This document shows positions 1-9,394 of a DNA stretch of 64,000 nt, in pieces. Under the pieces are notes generated by a model. That model saw only the letters and a list, made by a program, of their open reading frames with translations, made no database searches and was not told the DNA's origin. Source of the DNA: Anaerocolumna sp. AGMB13020 (GTDB taxonomy: Bacteria; Bacillota; Clostridia; Lachnospirales; Lachnospiraceae); assembly GCF_033100115.1 (NCBI RefSeq), contig NZ_CP136910.1, forward strand, positions 744,001 through 808,000, written 5' to 3'. Numbering within the stretch: position 1 is the first letter of the stretch; every line of letters starts with the position of its first letter. The position numbers and the translations under genes are program-made.

Positions 1-2
1 AT

Positions 3-33
3 ATTATATAACATTAATATTTTGCAATGTCAA
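3..33 (-). promoter_or_regulatory. Sigma-A-type promoter reading off the left edge
   Basis: On the minus strand TTGACA (28-33) is followed after 17-19 bases by TATATA/TATAAT (3-10). It points out of the window, so the gene it drives is not visible. The -35 matches consensus exactly; the -10 register is ambiguous by two bases. Confidence 0.5.
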
Positions 34-82
34 GAGTTAAAATAGATTTTTTTAATAAGAAAGCTCATATGCCTTTTTAAAA

Positions 83-182
83 AATATAAGTTGAATATAA
101 GCTCTCCTGCATCCATCTATAAAAGGTCTGAGTAAACACGTTTTTATATTTGGATAATGAAAAACCTAATTCAACTTATATT
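83..182. repeat. 14-bp inverted repeat, widely spaced
   Basis: AATATAAGTTGAAT (83-96) and ATTCAACTTATATT (169-182) are perfect reverse complements separated by 72 bases. On the minus strand the second arm is followed by T residues. It lies between the decayed fragment at 224-336 and the outward promoter at the window edge. It could be a paired operator or a leader structure for the gene beyond the edge; nothing identifies the binding protein. Confidence 0.45.
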
Positions 183-223
183 GTTATTCTTTATTTAATT
201 CCCTGGATTGTATATCAAATGTA

Positions 224-336
224 TTATCGTTTTATTTCCTCAAGTATTCTGCCACATAGATCAAGCGTCAAGAACTATGCGTAAACACTTCACCCGGGTT
301 CACCACGCCGTTTAAATGGGCCTGATACCGGTTGTT
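224..336 (-). pseudogene. Possible remnant of a zinc-dependent alcohol dehydrogenase C-terminus
   Basis: On the minus strand a stop-bounded stretch reads NNRYQAHLNGVVNPGEVFTHSS. After a one-base frame change it continues as LDLCGRILEEIKR and a stop. The 'NPGEVFTHS..LD' pattern resembles the end of medium-chain zinc alcohol/polyol dehydrogenases, where a substrate-domain strand precedes the last helix. No start or cofactor domain is present. I read this as a frameshifted gene fragment downstream of the beta-keto acid cleavage enzyme. Identification is by eye and tentative. The rest of 1-426 holds only the repeat and promoter listed separately. Confidence 0.3.
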
Positions 337-426
337 TTATAATCTTCTGATATGTTATTAAATCATACTATCGTGTTTTAAATTTGCGAGAGATAAAACA
401 CTTCGATAACCAACATATACATTTAA

Positions 427-1227
427 CTAGTTGCACAGTTTTAAGATTTCTCTGGCCTCTGCCACGGATGCCACTTTAAGTCCCATAGCGTGTATCAGCT
501 CAGCTAACCTTTCAACCAATTCATAATTTTTTTCAGCACTTTTATCCGGAGCCAGATAAGCACTGTCCTCGAAGCCGATACGTACTTCCGCGGCCCCCAT
601 TGCAATTGCGGCAGCGAGAAAAGACCAGTTATCCCTGCCATAATGAGTGACACCCCATAAACAGTCTTTTGGAACAAAAGACTTAAACGCATAGAGAGCT
701 TCTACTGTAGGCTGCATCCCCCCTCTGTGGCCAAATACCAGGTTGAAGAAGACGGGCTCAAGAAAAGGCTGCTCTGCTCTTAGCTTATTGATATTATCAA
801 TCATTCCAATATCAAAGACTTCTATCTCCGGCAATATTTTTTTCTCATAGCAGACTTTGGAGCAATATCTGATATCCTCCAGAGAATTTCTATAAACGGC
901 TTCTCCCAGATTGGTGGAGCCACCGTTTAGAGATGCGGTTTCTGCTTCCGTATACTCTAAAGGATTGCATCTTTCCCGGATATTCATATCAGAGACTCCG
1001 CCTGTGGAGGTTTGTACCACAACATCCCGCTGTCTTAGCACTTCATCAAATATTTCACACATCACAGATATGTCAGGTGTAAGTTTCCCTTCCCTGTCTC
1101 TGCTGTGAATATGGCACATGGAAGCTCCTGCGTCTATGCTCTTTACAATATCTTCTGCTGTTTCCTGTACAGAAAAGGGTCCTGTTGCTGCATTTACAGG
1201 AGCAAGGGATAGGATTACCTTATTCAT
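427..1227 (-). CDS. Beta-keto acid cleavage enzyme (BKACE, DUF849) family
   Basis: 266 residues, the usual length of the family of 3-keto-5-aminohexanoate cleavage protein (Kce). BKACE enzymes are zinc TIM-barrel proteins that condense a beta-keto acid with acetyl-CoA to give acetoacetate and a new CoA ester. The N-terminal strand (LSLAPVNAATG), the zinc-binding H39-I-H41 and a C-terminal E220 in IGFED fit the family fold and metal site. The start is supported by GAGAGG seven bases upstream. It is the last gene of the minus-strand glycan block, 73 bases after the rhamnosidase-like gene, so it may share transcripts. The keto acid cannot be told from sequence; a link to the sugar pathway is speculation. 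Confidence 0.82.
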   Translation of the reverse strand: MNKVILSLAPVNAATGPFSVQETAEDIVKSIDAGASMCHIHSRDREGKLTPDISVMCEIFDEVLRQRDVVVQTSTGGVSDMNIRERCNPLEYTEAETASLNGGSTNLGEAVYRNSLEDIRYCSKVCYEKKILPEIEVFDIGMIDNINKLRAEQPFLEPVFFNLVFGHRGGMQPTVEALYAFKSFVPKDCLWGVTHYGRDNWSFLAAAIAMGAAEVRIGFEDSAYLAPDKSAEKNYELVERLAELIHAMGLKVASVAEAREILKLCN

Positions 1228-1300
1228 ACAATTTCCTCTCTTTCATAAATAAAAATTTACCTTGCTTCAAGTGCCAAAAGACAGCTTCAATGAAGAAAAA

Positions 1301-4300
1301 CTATTCCTTTAAACCAAACTTTACAAAGCTATAAGAATCTGTCCAATAGTTTTTCGTTCTGTCTGCTATGTCTGTAGCATCTGCTTCTGACTTACGCTCC
1401 ACCCAGCTCCATTTGCCCGTAAAGCTGTCTGGCCCGACATTATAGCATTCGCCGTCAATATGATGATGGGGTCCCAGAAGGTTACGGTTTGAGGCATAAA
1501 TCCATAACTTGATCTCGTTTATACCTTCCTTCACATAGTCACTGATATCTGCAGTGTAAGGAGCCCATAAAGAATCTTTGACCAGGCACCCGTTTACAAA
1601 GATTTTAATCAGCGGAGCATTCTGCTTTCCGAAATCCAGCAGATACTTTTTATTCCTATCACTAATTTCAATCTCCTGGCTAATTACCATATCCTCTGCA
1701 AAAAACAGAAGTCCCTGTTTTGTAAATTCATTTCCAGAAAAAGCAGCCGGTTTATCCACTACCAGAAAAGGTCCGTCACTAAACATAGCCTCCCTTTCAA
1801 CCTTTCTGAATGGAGTTTTAGAAATAACCCCGAAATCACCCAAGAGGTAAATGCTTTCTAATTCAACCTCGTAGGTTATCTTGTTTTTTTCTGTTTCATA
1901 AACATTTTCTCCGTATAATACATCATATACCTTCTGACTCTGGCGGAAAGTTGTATGTAACGTGATTTCATTTCTGCCGTTTATGACGTTCGGTTTAATG
2001 TCTACTTTTTTGAAGGTCTTATCCTTCCAGTAACCGGCTTCTTTACTATAGGGAATAGAAGTACCATTTACTGTAATATCAAATATTTTCGCTTCTTCTG
2101 CCACCAGATAGAATTCTTTATTGGCATCCAGATCAAGGTCAGCCTCGAAAGAAAAATTCATAGTAACCTCACAAGGTCTTCTAAGCTCCATCAGAATATC
2201 CTGAAGCTTGATAACTGAAACCGGCCCCAGGACTTCTCCCCCGTCTATACTGTAAGTACAGAAATCCAAGGTTAGAGAATTCAGCCCTAGTTTTTCAATT
2301 TTCCAGTTTCTTTGCAAGGTTATGATTTCATATTCTTTAACAGGTAGAGAAATTGTCCGAGGTTTTTCTGTCTGCTCCAGCATAAGGATATAGGATTGCA
2401 TCGGTTTAAATTCCAATGGAAAGACAGTCTTATCCTTCTCTGCCAAAAAGCCTATTACCTCTTCTTCTCCGGTTTCACCCAGCAGTCGTTTAACCTGATA
2501 GCTGCCATTAAATACTGTAACCTCCGCCTGATAGGTCTCCTTCTGGTCATGATTAACAAGAAAGAGCAGGGTTCCTTCTCCTGTTTGCCTCTGCTGATAT
2601 GAGATATTTCTAATCTCTTTCTTCTTTTCCGCTATACTCAGAGACACCAGCTTTACCTCCTTGAGATAGTCTCTGATTTCTTCCGCCTTAATCGTTACAC
2701 AGCCAGCTTTTAACTGACTAAGTTCTTCTTCGCTGCCATTCGTAAAAGTAGGGAATCTTCCTGCGCTTAGTACAACACCTCCTTTGTTCAGAAACTCCAG
2801 TAATAGTTTCACAGTTATTTTATCAATGGAATGCATATGAGGAAGTATGACAGTTTTGTAAGCGATTTTACCTAAACAGAATTGTCCTTCTTCAATGCGT
2901 CCATGATTCTCGATAATTGTCTCATCTCCATAATGATAGCTTATATGATTTCCGGAAAGGCTTACAGAGATTTTTGTAAATTCATCATCTAAGACTCTGA
3001 TATCCTCTGTTCTGGTACCATCATAGGTCAGGAAACCGCTTCTCATTGGATGCAGCAGAAGTACATCTGCTGACTGATTTCCTTCTGATAGTGCCACACA
3101 TAAACGACCCAGATAATCATTGAATTTCTTGTAATCCTTCCACCAGGTCTGCTGATGGAACAAGGACGGCGGATAATCCCTCTTTCTGGAGCCTCTTATC
3201 GTATATGCCTGTAAATGCTGACAGATCATGTTAACACCGTTTACAAACTGCCACTCAGCAATCCATTTTAATTCTTCAAAAGATACATTCCAGCCGCAGA
3301 GTGCAAAAGACTCTGTGATTACTTTATCTTTTCCCAGCTGGCAGGCAGCAGAGCCAACCTGTTTCCCGATAACAGGTGTTGAAATAGGACGCCTTAACCA
3401 ATCAATCCCCGGAATATGCATGTACTCATAAAAAGGCATAACTCCGCCGGTACTGGTCATCTGACTGAAAATGCTCTCCTCCATCATAATATGCCCGGTA
3501 GATTTGCAATCATGTGCCTCACACCAGTCATATATGGTCTTCATATAGCTCTTAACAAATAAATCGTTCACCAGCTTCCAGAAATCATAGCGGAATTTCT
3601 CATAATTACCGGATTTGATAAACAAAGAAGGCAGACAGTCCAAAAGCTCATAGCCATAACGGTTCTTAAAATTTTCTGTCAGATCATCAGACCAAGGCAG
3701 CTCCCCAAAATGATTGCAGGTAAGCCTTGGTTCATCGGTAAAGAATCCTTTTATATAGGTTCCGAAGTCTTCTCCGTATTTTTCATAGTAAACCTCATGG
3801 GTGCATTGTAAGAATGCCTCCACTGCCCTCTTGTTCATTGTATCAATATAATATGGATTGGTATGTCTTCTAACAGCAAGAAATTCCTGTCCATCATTTA
3901 ACAGCGTATTATAGTCCCAGTCAATCTTAACATAGAACTCCCTTTCCTTATCATATAGGTATACTGCTAACATGGCTGTTTTATCAATATCCTTTAGGGA
4001 AGTATATCTTTCAAGAGTCATGAATTTGGCATGATAATCTGCTGAAAGCGCCGGAACGATTCCTCCTGCAAAACCGCTGGGCCAGCCTTCTTCATCATAG
4101 AGCCAGACATCCAGGTCGACCTCTTTTCCTTTGTCTATTCCGGCTTTGATGCATTCAAACCATTCTTCTCCCAGATAATCCACCTTTAAACCGGACCTGG
4201 CATGGAAGAAAGCACCTCCCACGCCTGCCTGTTTCATCTCCACTATCTGATTCTGTATTTCCTCTTTCTCCAATTGATCATTCCAGGACCAAAAAGGTAT

Positions 4301-4339
4301 CGGTCTGAATTTATTGGAAGGATTTTTAAATTCTTTCAT
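1301..4339 (-). CDS. GH106-like glycoside hydrolase (putative alpha-L-rhamnosidase)
   Basis: 1012 residues. The N-terminus (RPIPFWSWND, with W17 and W19) and the following 'EIQNQI.EMKQAGVGGAFFHARSGL' pattern are typical of the large GH106-like alpha-L-rhamnosidase superfamily. A TIM-barrel catalytic half is followed by beta-sandwich modules; a galactose-binding-like fold near the C-terminus ends in the family-like LLGPHHH segment. No signal peptide is present, so it should act in the cytoplasm on imported oligosaccharides. I prefer this start, 12 bases after AAAGG, because the upstream in-frame ATG (4351) directly abuts the ribosome site. It is last of the three glycosidases after the sugar permeases. 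GH106 members attack rhamnosyl linkages in pectin, but substrate specificity is inferred from family only. Confidence 0.75.
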   Translation of the reverse strand: MKEFKNPSNKFRPIPFWSWNDQLEKEEIQNQIVEMKQAGVGGAFFHARSGLKVDYLGEEWFECIKAGIDKGKEVDLDVWLYDEEGWPSGFAGGIVPALSADYHAKFMTLERYTSLKDIDKTAMLAVYLYDKEREFYVKIDWDYNTLLNDGQEFLAVRRHTNPYYIDTMNKRAVEAFLQCTHEVYYEKYGEDFGTYIKGFFTDEPRLTCNHFGELPWSDDLTENFKNRYGYELLDCLPSLFIKSGNYEKFRYDFWKLVNDLFVKSYMKTIYDWCEAHDCKSTGHIMMEESIFSQMTSTGGVMPFYEYMHIPGIDWLRRPISTPVIGKQVGSAACQLGKDKVITESFALCGWNVSFEELKWIAEWQFVNGVNMICQHLQAYTIRGSRKRDYPPSLFHQQTWWKDYKKFNDYLGRLCVALSEGNQSADVLLLHPMRSGFLTYDGTRTEDIRVLDDEFTKISVSLSGNHISYHYGDETIIENHGRIEEGQFCLGKIAYKTVILPHMHSIDKITVKLLLEFLNKGGVVLSAGRFPTFTNGSEEELSQLKAGCVTIKAEEIRDYLKEVKLVSLSIAEKKKEIRNISYQQRQTGEGTLLFLVNHDQKETYQAEVTVFNGSYQVKRLLGETGEEEVIGFLAEKDKTVFPLEFKPMQSYILMLEQTEKPRTISLPVKEYEIITLQRNWKIEKLGLNSLTLDFCTYSIDGGEVLGPVSVIKLQDILMELRRPCEVTMNFSFEADLDLDANKEFYLVAEEAKIFDITVNGTSIPYSKEAGYWKDKTFKKVDIKPNVINGRNEITLHTTFRQSQKVYDVLYGENVYETEKNKITYEVELESIYLLGDFGVISKTPFRKVEREAMFSDGPFLVVDKPAAFSGNEFTKQGLLFFAEDMVISQEIEISDRNKKYLLDFGKQNAPLIKIFVNGCLVKDSLWAPYTADISDYVKEGINEIKLWIYASNRNLLGPHHHIDGECYNVGPDSFTGKWSWVERKSEADATDIADRTKNYWTDSYSFVKFGLKE

Positions 4340-4590
4340 TTGAATAACCATTCCTTTCTTAAAATCTGCAGCTACTTTGAACCAAAGCCTTTTACTGATT
4401 CCTCCAGCCTCTCAGTACAATATTCTCTAAATACCTGTGCATCTTTCTGCCTGTAAATTCACATAGACTGTATTATACAAGTGAAGGCAGGGGGGGCTTA
4501 CTCCAAACTTGAATAATTACCATATGGAAGCCAGAACAGAATAATGCATAGGTATTTGCAGAATATTGTACTGTTTGTGCAATTATATGA

Positions 4591-6135
4591 TTACGTCAGG
4601 CTGGTGGCGTCTATGCCTTCCTCCCAAATTCTCAATGCCATATATTCCTTTGAAGGAAGCTCTATTCTAAATTTGTTATGAAATACACCTCTGTCTTCAA
4701 TCGTCATATCCCAGGTATCAATTACCTGCACGACATATCTCTTTCCTTGCTGGAATTCAAACTCCTTAAAGGCTGGCCTGGTATGACCGGTATAAAAGAG
4801 AAAATATCTGCCACTGAAACCAGGATGGGAAGCAGTTGCACAATTATCCTCCCATTTCTTCATTTCTGCCGGTTTCAAGCCATGTCCGGGTGTCTGCAGC
4901 AACAGTTCATATAGAAACTTAAGTCTGTCCGCTGACTCACCATAGAGAACACCGCCATGGGACCACCAGAGTTTATCCTTTTCATGCATATAAGTTTCTC
5001 CGTGTCCGCAGTAACCTCCACGAACAGTTGTTGTCCAAAATAATCTTACCATTTCCTCAGCAGTGAGATTACCCCAGGAAAAATTAATATTTCCTTCGTA
5101 ACCAACCTCATCAAAAACAACCGGCTTGCCATACTGTTCTCTTAAAGCTTTAGTGCCTGCCGCAGAGAGATAGATTTCTGTACGCTGTACGCTGCAATGA
5201 GTAATCCAGGGTCTTGTATAGTCATAGAGGAGCTTGCAGTTGTGAATGGAACGAAGCCTGCGGTACGGATCTTTCTTTACCAGGATATCTGCATATTCCT
5301 CCCAGTCTTTTAAGCCTTTTTTCTCACACAGATCATATTCATTGGCAAGTGACCACCATACATTACGGTAAGCTGCGAATCTGGCGGTTACATAATTGAT
5401 ATACAGCGCACTGCTTTCGCTGTCCATTTCTGAGAAGCCCCATCGGTCATAAGGATGCATCAGAATCAGATCTGCTTCGATTCCCAATTTCATCAAATCC
5501 TGAATCCGCTTCTCGATAATTCGAAAATGTTCCGGATTAAATCGTTTATAATTCCAATTATTATCTGGATTAGACGGTAAATATTCCATAAAATTATCCT
5601 TTGTGATTCCGCTTATATCACAGGGCTTACCTTCGTAAGGATAGGAAATCGGCTCATAAAGGTTGTAATCATAATGCTTTGGAAAAATGCAAAATCTTAT
5701 TTTGTTAAAGGGACTTTTTCTTAAAGTATCAAGGGTTTCCAGCTGCATTGCATCTGGCTGGTGCGTCCATGCATAACAGGTCGTACCCATGGAATAATAA
5801 GGTGTTCCGTCCTCGTATGCAAAATGATAGGTATCACATACCCTGACTGGCCCATGATTATTGTCCATGGCTGCCGTAACTTCAAATTGTCCTTCATAGA
5901 CCGCTTCTGTAAAGCTTCCTTTAACTCTATATGTATAGATACCTTCAAAGGAGGGCATGAATCTGATAACGTATCGGCTGTCTCCGTCATAGAAACCAAA
6001 CACCTTCTTATTCTCCTGCTCACCGCTAAAGTATCCGTAGATTTCATAGTCTGTATAGGGATTCCCCTCCTCATTTCCTGTGAATACCAGTTCGAAGACT
6101 CCCCATTTTTCTATCTTTATCATTTCCTCCCTCAT
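4591..6135 (-). CDS. DUF5060/apiosidase-like (DUF4038) glycoside hydrolase
   Basis: 514 residues. The first ~75 residues form a DUF5060 beta-sandwich (KWGVFELVFTG...NPYTDYEIYG). Then comes an apiosidase-like TIM barrel of the DUF4038 type (GTPYYSMGTTCYAW) and a C-terminal DUF5605-like beta domain ending near MALRIWEEG. Candidate acid residues are E266 in SLANEYD and D342-E343 in VVFDEVGYEG. DUF4038 includes the GH140 apiosidase that cleaves apiose-linked side chains of rhamnogalacturonan-II. No signal peptide. The start is supported by GAGAGG six bases upstream, lying inside the end of the preceding gene; the intergenic gap is three bases, so the two are probably translationally coupled. True substrate is unproven. 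Confidence 0.78.
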   Translation of the reverse strand: MREEMIKIEKWGVFELVFTGNEEGNPYTDYEIYGYFSGEQENKKVFGFYDGDSRYVIRFMPSFEGIYTYRVKGSFTEAVYEGQFEVTAAMDNNHGPVRVCDTYHFAYEDGTPYYSMGTTCYAWTHQPDAMQLETLDTLRKSPFNKIRFCIFPKHYDYNLYEPISYPYEGKPCDISGITKDNFMEYLPSNPDNNWNYKRFNPEHFRIIEKRIQDLMKLGIEADLILMHPYDRWGFSEMDSESSALYINYVTARFAAYRNVWWSLANEYDLCEKKGLKDWEEYADILVKKDPYRRLRSIHNCKLLYDYTRPWITHCSVQRTEIYLSAAGTKALREQYGKPVVFDEVGYEGNINFSWGNLTAEEMVRLFWTTTVRGGYCGHGETYMHEKDKLWWSHGGVLYGESADRLKFLYELLLQTPGHGLKPAEMKKWEDNCATASHPGFSGRYFLFYTGHTRPAFKEFEFQQGKRYVVQVIDTWDMTIEDRGVFHNKFRIELPSKEYMALRIWEEGIDATSLT

Positions 6136-6138
6136 TGG

Positions 6139-7428
6139 CTACCTCTCTTCACTTCCAAAGAAACATTCATAGTTCCTCATAGGTGCCTTCCCCCTTAACT
6201 CATCTGCCATATTTAACACCAGTATGTTCCAGTTGATAAAACCACCGTTCATGATCGGCTCACCGTCAAAGGGATTGTAATATTCATGAAGGCTGCCGGT
6301 TTTCGTAATATCCTCACCAAGCAATCTGAGGGTTCTCTCATACATACTTTGTGCTTCTTTCACATATCCGTAATTTAAAAGCCCTCTAAACACAACATAG
6401 TTTGCAACCAGCCAGATGGGTCCAAGCCAGTTCGAGGGATTATTGGTAACAGATAAATCAAACATCTTCTCATCTTTTGCAAGAGTAGTGATTCCAAAAT
6501 CACTATAGAAGGTATCTTTATCGAACATATGCTTCACCAGGCTTTCTGCCTGTTCCTTTGTGGCAAAACCTGCCCACATAGGTAGGAAGCCGGACCAGAC
6601 ACGGATTTTAATCGGCAGGGTATTCCAGAATACTCCTAACCCCTGATGGAACCAATCGAATTTTCTGGTCTTTATATCCACATCGGCTGAATAAAAGAAT
6701 CCGTCTCTCTTATCATAACACTCTCGTTGTATGGAAGCGATCAGCTGGTCTGCTTTCTGCTGGTACCAGACTGCTCTTTCCTCCTCCAAACCAAGTTCTC
6801 TTAGAATCTTTGCTGCTGCCTGCAGTTCAGAAACCATAAAACTATTTAAGAAGATATTTGCAGTAGAGAACTTAGGACGACCAAAGGTAGCGGGGTCATT
6901 ATCCATTCCTATCATGATGTCATCACACCAGACAAACAGTCCGGGAATTTCAAAAAAGTAATTTTTGTAGTAGCACATAAAATATTTATCCAATTGTTCT
7001 ACATAAGGTAATATCCAGTGATAATCTTTGATGTAGTCACTGATCAGGCATATCTGGCTGCATAAAAAGGGCTTATGCATGTTCATCATAACACCTTCCT
7101 TATGCTTTAAATTCAGGTAGGGCTCTGACCATTTACCCACTTCAATCATCATTGGAATATACCCGTCCTCCAGCTGATGATCCAGGAAGTTATAGATATT
7201 TCCTTTGGCATGCTCTACAACCTTATCCTTTACACGGCTATCCTCTTCCCTCTCAAAGAGGTTCAAGAGTCCGTAAACGGACCAGTAGGTATCCCAATCC
7301 CAAACATTTCCGTCATAAACTGAGCCGGGATCTATAAAGGGATATTTTATAAAACTCACCGGACTTTTTAACACACCGGGTATATTCTCTGTTATAAAGT
7401 CCCTGATTTTTTTTTCGAAATCTGCCAT
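6139..7428 (-). CDS. MGH1/trehalase-like (GH63/GH37-type) glycoside hydrolase
   Basis: 429 residues predicting an (alpha/alpha)6 barrel. The N-terminal VWDWDTYWSVYG motif and late 'WLGPIWLVANY' and 'LHEYYNPFDG' segments fit the mannosylglycerate-hydrolase-like / GH63 C-terminal glucosidase family. No signal peptide. The reading frame is open to an ATG at 7458 that overlaps the stop of the permease gene (ATGA). I prefer the later ATG because the protein then begins MADFEKKIRDF and a GAAAGG lies 13 bases upstream; an ATG at 7440 sits one base from that site. Membership in the operon is clear from the overlap. It probably trims an alpha-linked sugar from imported oligosaccharides; specificity is unknown. 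Confidence 0.72.
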   Translation of the reverse strand: MADFEKKIRDFITENIPGVLKSPVSFIKYPFIDPGSVYDGNVWDWDTYWSVYGLLNLFEREEDSRVKDKVVEHAKGNIYNFLDHQLEDGYIPMMIEVGKWSEPYLNLKHKEGVMMNMHKPFLCSQICLISDYIKDYHWILPYVEQLDKYFMCYYKNYFFEIPGLFVWCDDIMIGMDNDPATFGRPKFSTANIFLNSFMVSELQAAAKILRELGLEEERAVWYQQKADQLIASIQRECYDKRDGFFYSADVDIKTRKFDWFHQGLGVFWNTLPIKIRVWSGFLPMWAGFATKEQAESLVKHMFDKDTFYSDFGITTLAKDEKMFDLSVTNNPSNWLGPIWLVANYVVFRGLLNYGYVKEAQSMYERTLRLLGEDITKTGSLHEYYNPFDGEPIMNGGFINWNILVLNMADELRGKAPMRNYECFFGSEER

Positions 7429-7454
7429 ATAAACAACCATACCTTTCTCGTGAA

Positions 7455-8288
7455 TCATCCTTTAACAGCACCTGCTGTCATACCTTCGATAACTGCTTTG
7501 TTCAGTATCATATAAACAACCAGCATAGGCAATACGCTCATGGATACAGAAGCAAAGATCGCTCCCCAGTTCTTGGCACCGAACTCATCCTGGAAATACA
7601 ATAGTCCCGTCTGTATCGTCTTTAACTTTGTATCATTTATAAAAGTCATGGAGAACAACAGATCATTCCATTTAAAGAAGAACTGTAACACCAGTACGGT
7701 TACAATGGCATTTTTCATTAAAGGCACTACAATGGTCCACATAAGCTTATAGATTCCGCAGCCATCTACAACGGCAGCTTCCAGGATTTCATCCGGCAGA
7801 GATTTTAAGAAACCTGTTACCAGATAAATGGAAAGGGATAAACCAAATGCAATATAGGTAATGATAAGGCTGGTTCTTGTATTTATCAGGTTCATTCCAT
7901 TGTATATCTGAAAGAGGGGAATCAATGCGGTTGCTACCGGAACCATAATGCCGATTCCAAAATAGGAAGCCACCTTATTTTTATATTTCCATTCCATTTT
8001 GGTTAGAGCAAAGCCGATGGTTACAGAGAAAAAGACGATAAATACCAGGGCCGCCAGTGTGTTTATCAAGCTGTTCTTAAAGAAGGTTGCCATGTTTCCT
8101 CTGGTCCAGGCATCAATATAATTCTGAATATAAAAGCCATCATTTAATGCATATGCCGGTTTGCTTACGAATTCTGCCGGCTTTTTAAAAGACGCTGTCA
8201 GCATCCAGAACAGCGGATAGACCTCCAATATAACAAGACCAGCTGTCAATAATGATATAATAAGTGGTTTTATTTTAATTTTTTTCAT
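7455..8288 (-). CDS. Carbohydrate ABC transporter permease (MalG type)
   Basis: 277 residues with six predicted membrane spans. The cytoplasmic EAA loop (EAAVVDGCGIYKLMWTIVVP) contacts the ATPase in CUT1 sugar importers. It starts five bases after the first permease gene ends and overlaps the following glycosidase frame by four bases. With the partner permease and the binding protein it forms an oligosaccharide importer. No ATPase gene is in the window, as is common for this class in Firmicutes, where a shared MsmK/UgpC-type ATPase serves several importers. Substrate is inferred from the linked glycosidases. Confidence 0.92.
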   Translation of the reverse strand: MKKIKIKPLIISLLTAGLVILEVYPLFWMLTASFKKPAEFVSKPAYALNDGFYIQNYIDAWTRGNMATFFKNSLINTLAALVFIVFFSVTIGFALTKMEWKYKNKVASYFGIGIMVPVATALIPLFQIYNGMNLINTRTSLIITYIAFGLSLSIYLVTGFLKSLPDEILEAAVVDGCGIYKLMWTIVVPLMKNAIVTVLVLQFFFKWNDLLFSMTFINDTKLKTIQTGLLYFQDEFGAKNWGAIFASVSMSVLPMLVVYMILNKAVIEGMTAGAVKG

Positions 8289-8293
8289 AGCCC

Positions 8294-9178
8294 TTATGCT
8301 TTTTCCTTTCTGTCAAAGAGGTTAATTAATCTGGAACCTACCACACATAACAAGAAAATAAATACCGCGATAACACTTCCGTAACCTACCTTACCATAGG
8401 TAAAGGATACACTGTACATGAACATGGACAAGGATTTGGTAGCGCTTCCCGGACCTCCTTTTGTTAAAGCAAGAGCAGATTCAAACATTTTTACCGTTCC
8501 GGTAAAGCTAAAGATCATACAGGTTATCGTAATGGGTTTTAAGAGAGGCGAAAGCACTCTTCGGAATAAATTAAAGGCATTACAGCCATCAATTTTTGCT
8601 GCTTCGATAATTTCACCCGGTATATCTAATAAAGCACCATAAAAAATTACGGAATAGAAACCCATGGCAACCCATATATCCATGGCAGAAAGTGCTCCGA
8701 GTGCTGTGGAGGATTGACCTATCCAGGGTTGTACCAGGTGCTGTAATCCGATATTGGAAAGGATGCTGTTTAACAAACCATAGTTAGGCTGAATTTCATA
8801 GATCTTAACAAAGAGCTGACCAACCGCTACCGTGGGCAATACAACAGGGAAAAATACTAAGGTACGAACCACATTTTTGAATTTGGTAAGCCAGAATCGG
8901 AAGAACAAAGCCAATAAGAGTCCTAACCCTACCTGTCCTATCATAACAATAGCTATATATTTTAAATTCACAATCAAAGCATTATGAAAATTCTTATCGT
9001 GAAACAGTCTTTCATAATTCGCAAGTCCTACGAAATTCCATTTCAATCCGGGCGTTCCTTCATAGACGGAATAGTACACCGACCATATTACCGGAAGCAT
9101 AACAATTATTGTGTAAAGCAGCAGCCCTGGCAGTACAAATAAAGCGATTGCTTTCTTATTTCCTAGTACGTTTTTCAT
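8294..9178 (-). CDS. Carbohydrate ABC transporter permease (MalF/UgpA type)
   Basis: 294 residues, six predicted membrane spans and an EAA loop (EAAKIDGCNAFNLFRRVLSP). It is the first permease of the importer and pairs with the MalG-type protein immediately downstream. GGAG lies six bases before the ATG. A 278-base gap holding a perfect 14-bp hairpin separates it from the binding-protein gene, which would lower permease expression relative to the binding protein. Confidence 0.92.
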   Translation of the reverse strand: MKNVLGNKKAIALFVLPGLLLYTIIVMLPVIWSVYYSVYEGTPGLKWNFVGLANYERLFHDKNFHNALIVNLKYIAIVMIGQVGLGLLLALFFRFWLTKFKNVVRTLVFFPVVLPTVAVGQLFVKIYEIQPNYGLLNSILSNIGLQHLVQPWIGQSSTALGALSAMDIWVAMGFYSVIFYGALLDIPGEIIEAAKIDGCNAFNLFRRVLSPLLKPITITCMIFSFTGTVKMFESALALTKGGPGSATKSLSMFMYSVSFTYGKVGYGSVIAVFIFLLCVVGSRLINLFDRKEKA

Positions 9179-9394
9179 TTTTAACTCCGATCTGCAATTG
9201 AATATGCGTAAGTCATCTTATAACCCATGTCTGCCATGACTAAGGTGACATGTAATTTATTCTTAACTCAGGTCATGCAATTGTATATATATTTTCTACA
9301 ATAATGTGTATATTTCTATTATTATGTTCATTATTTTTATATTCACTGTATTTACATTCGTTTATCTTAATTTGTCAGTCATTTATTTCCAAAA

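Noticed and set aside
5761..6198. 145-codon plus-strand frame
   Set aside because: Antisense to the apiosidase-like gene and the end of the upstream glycosidase; no ribosome site or family match.
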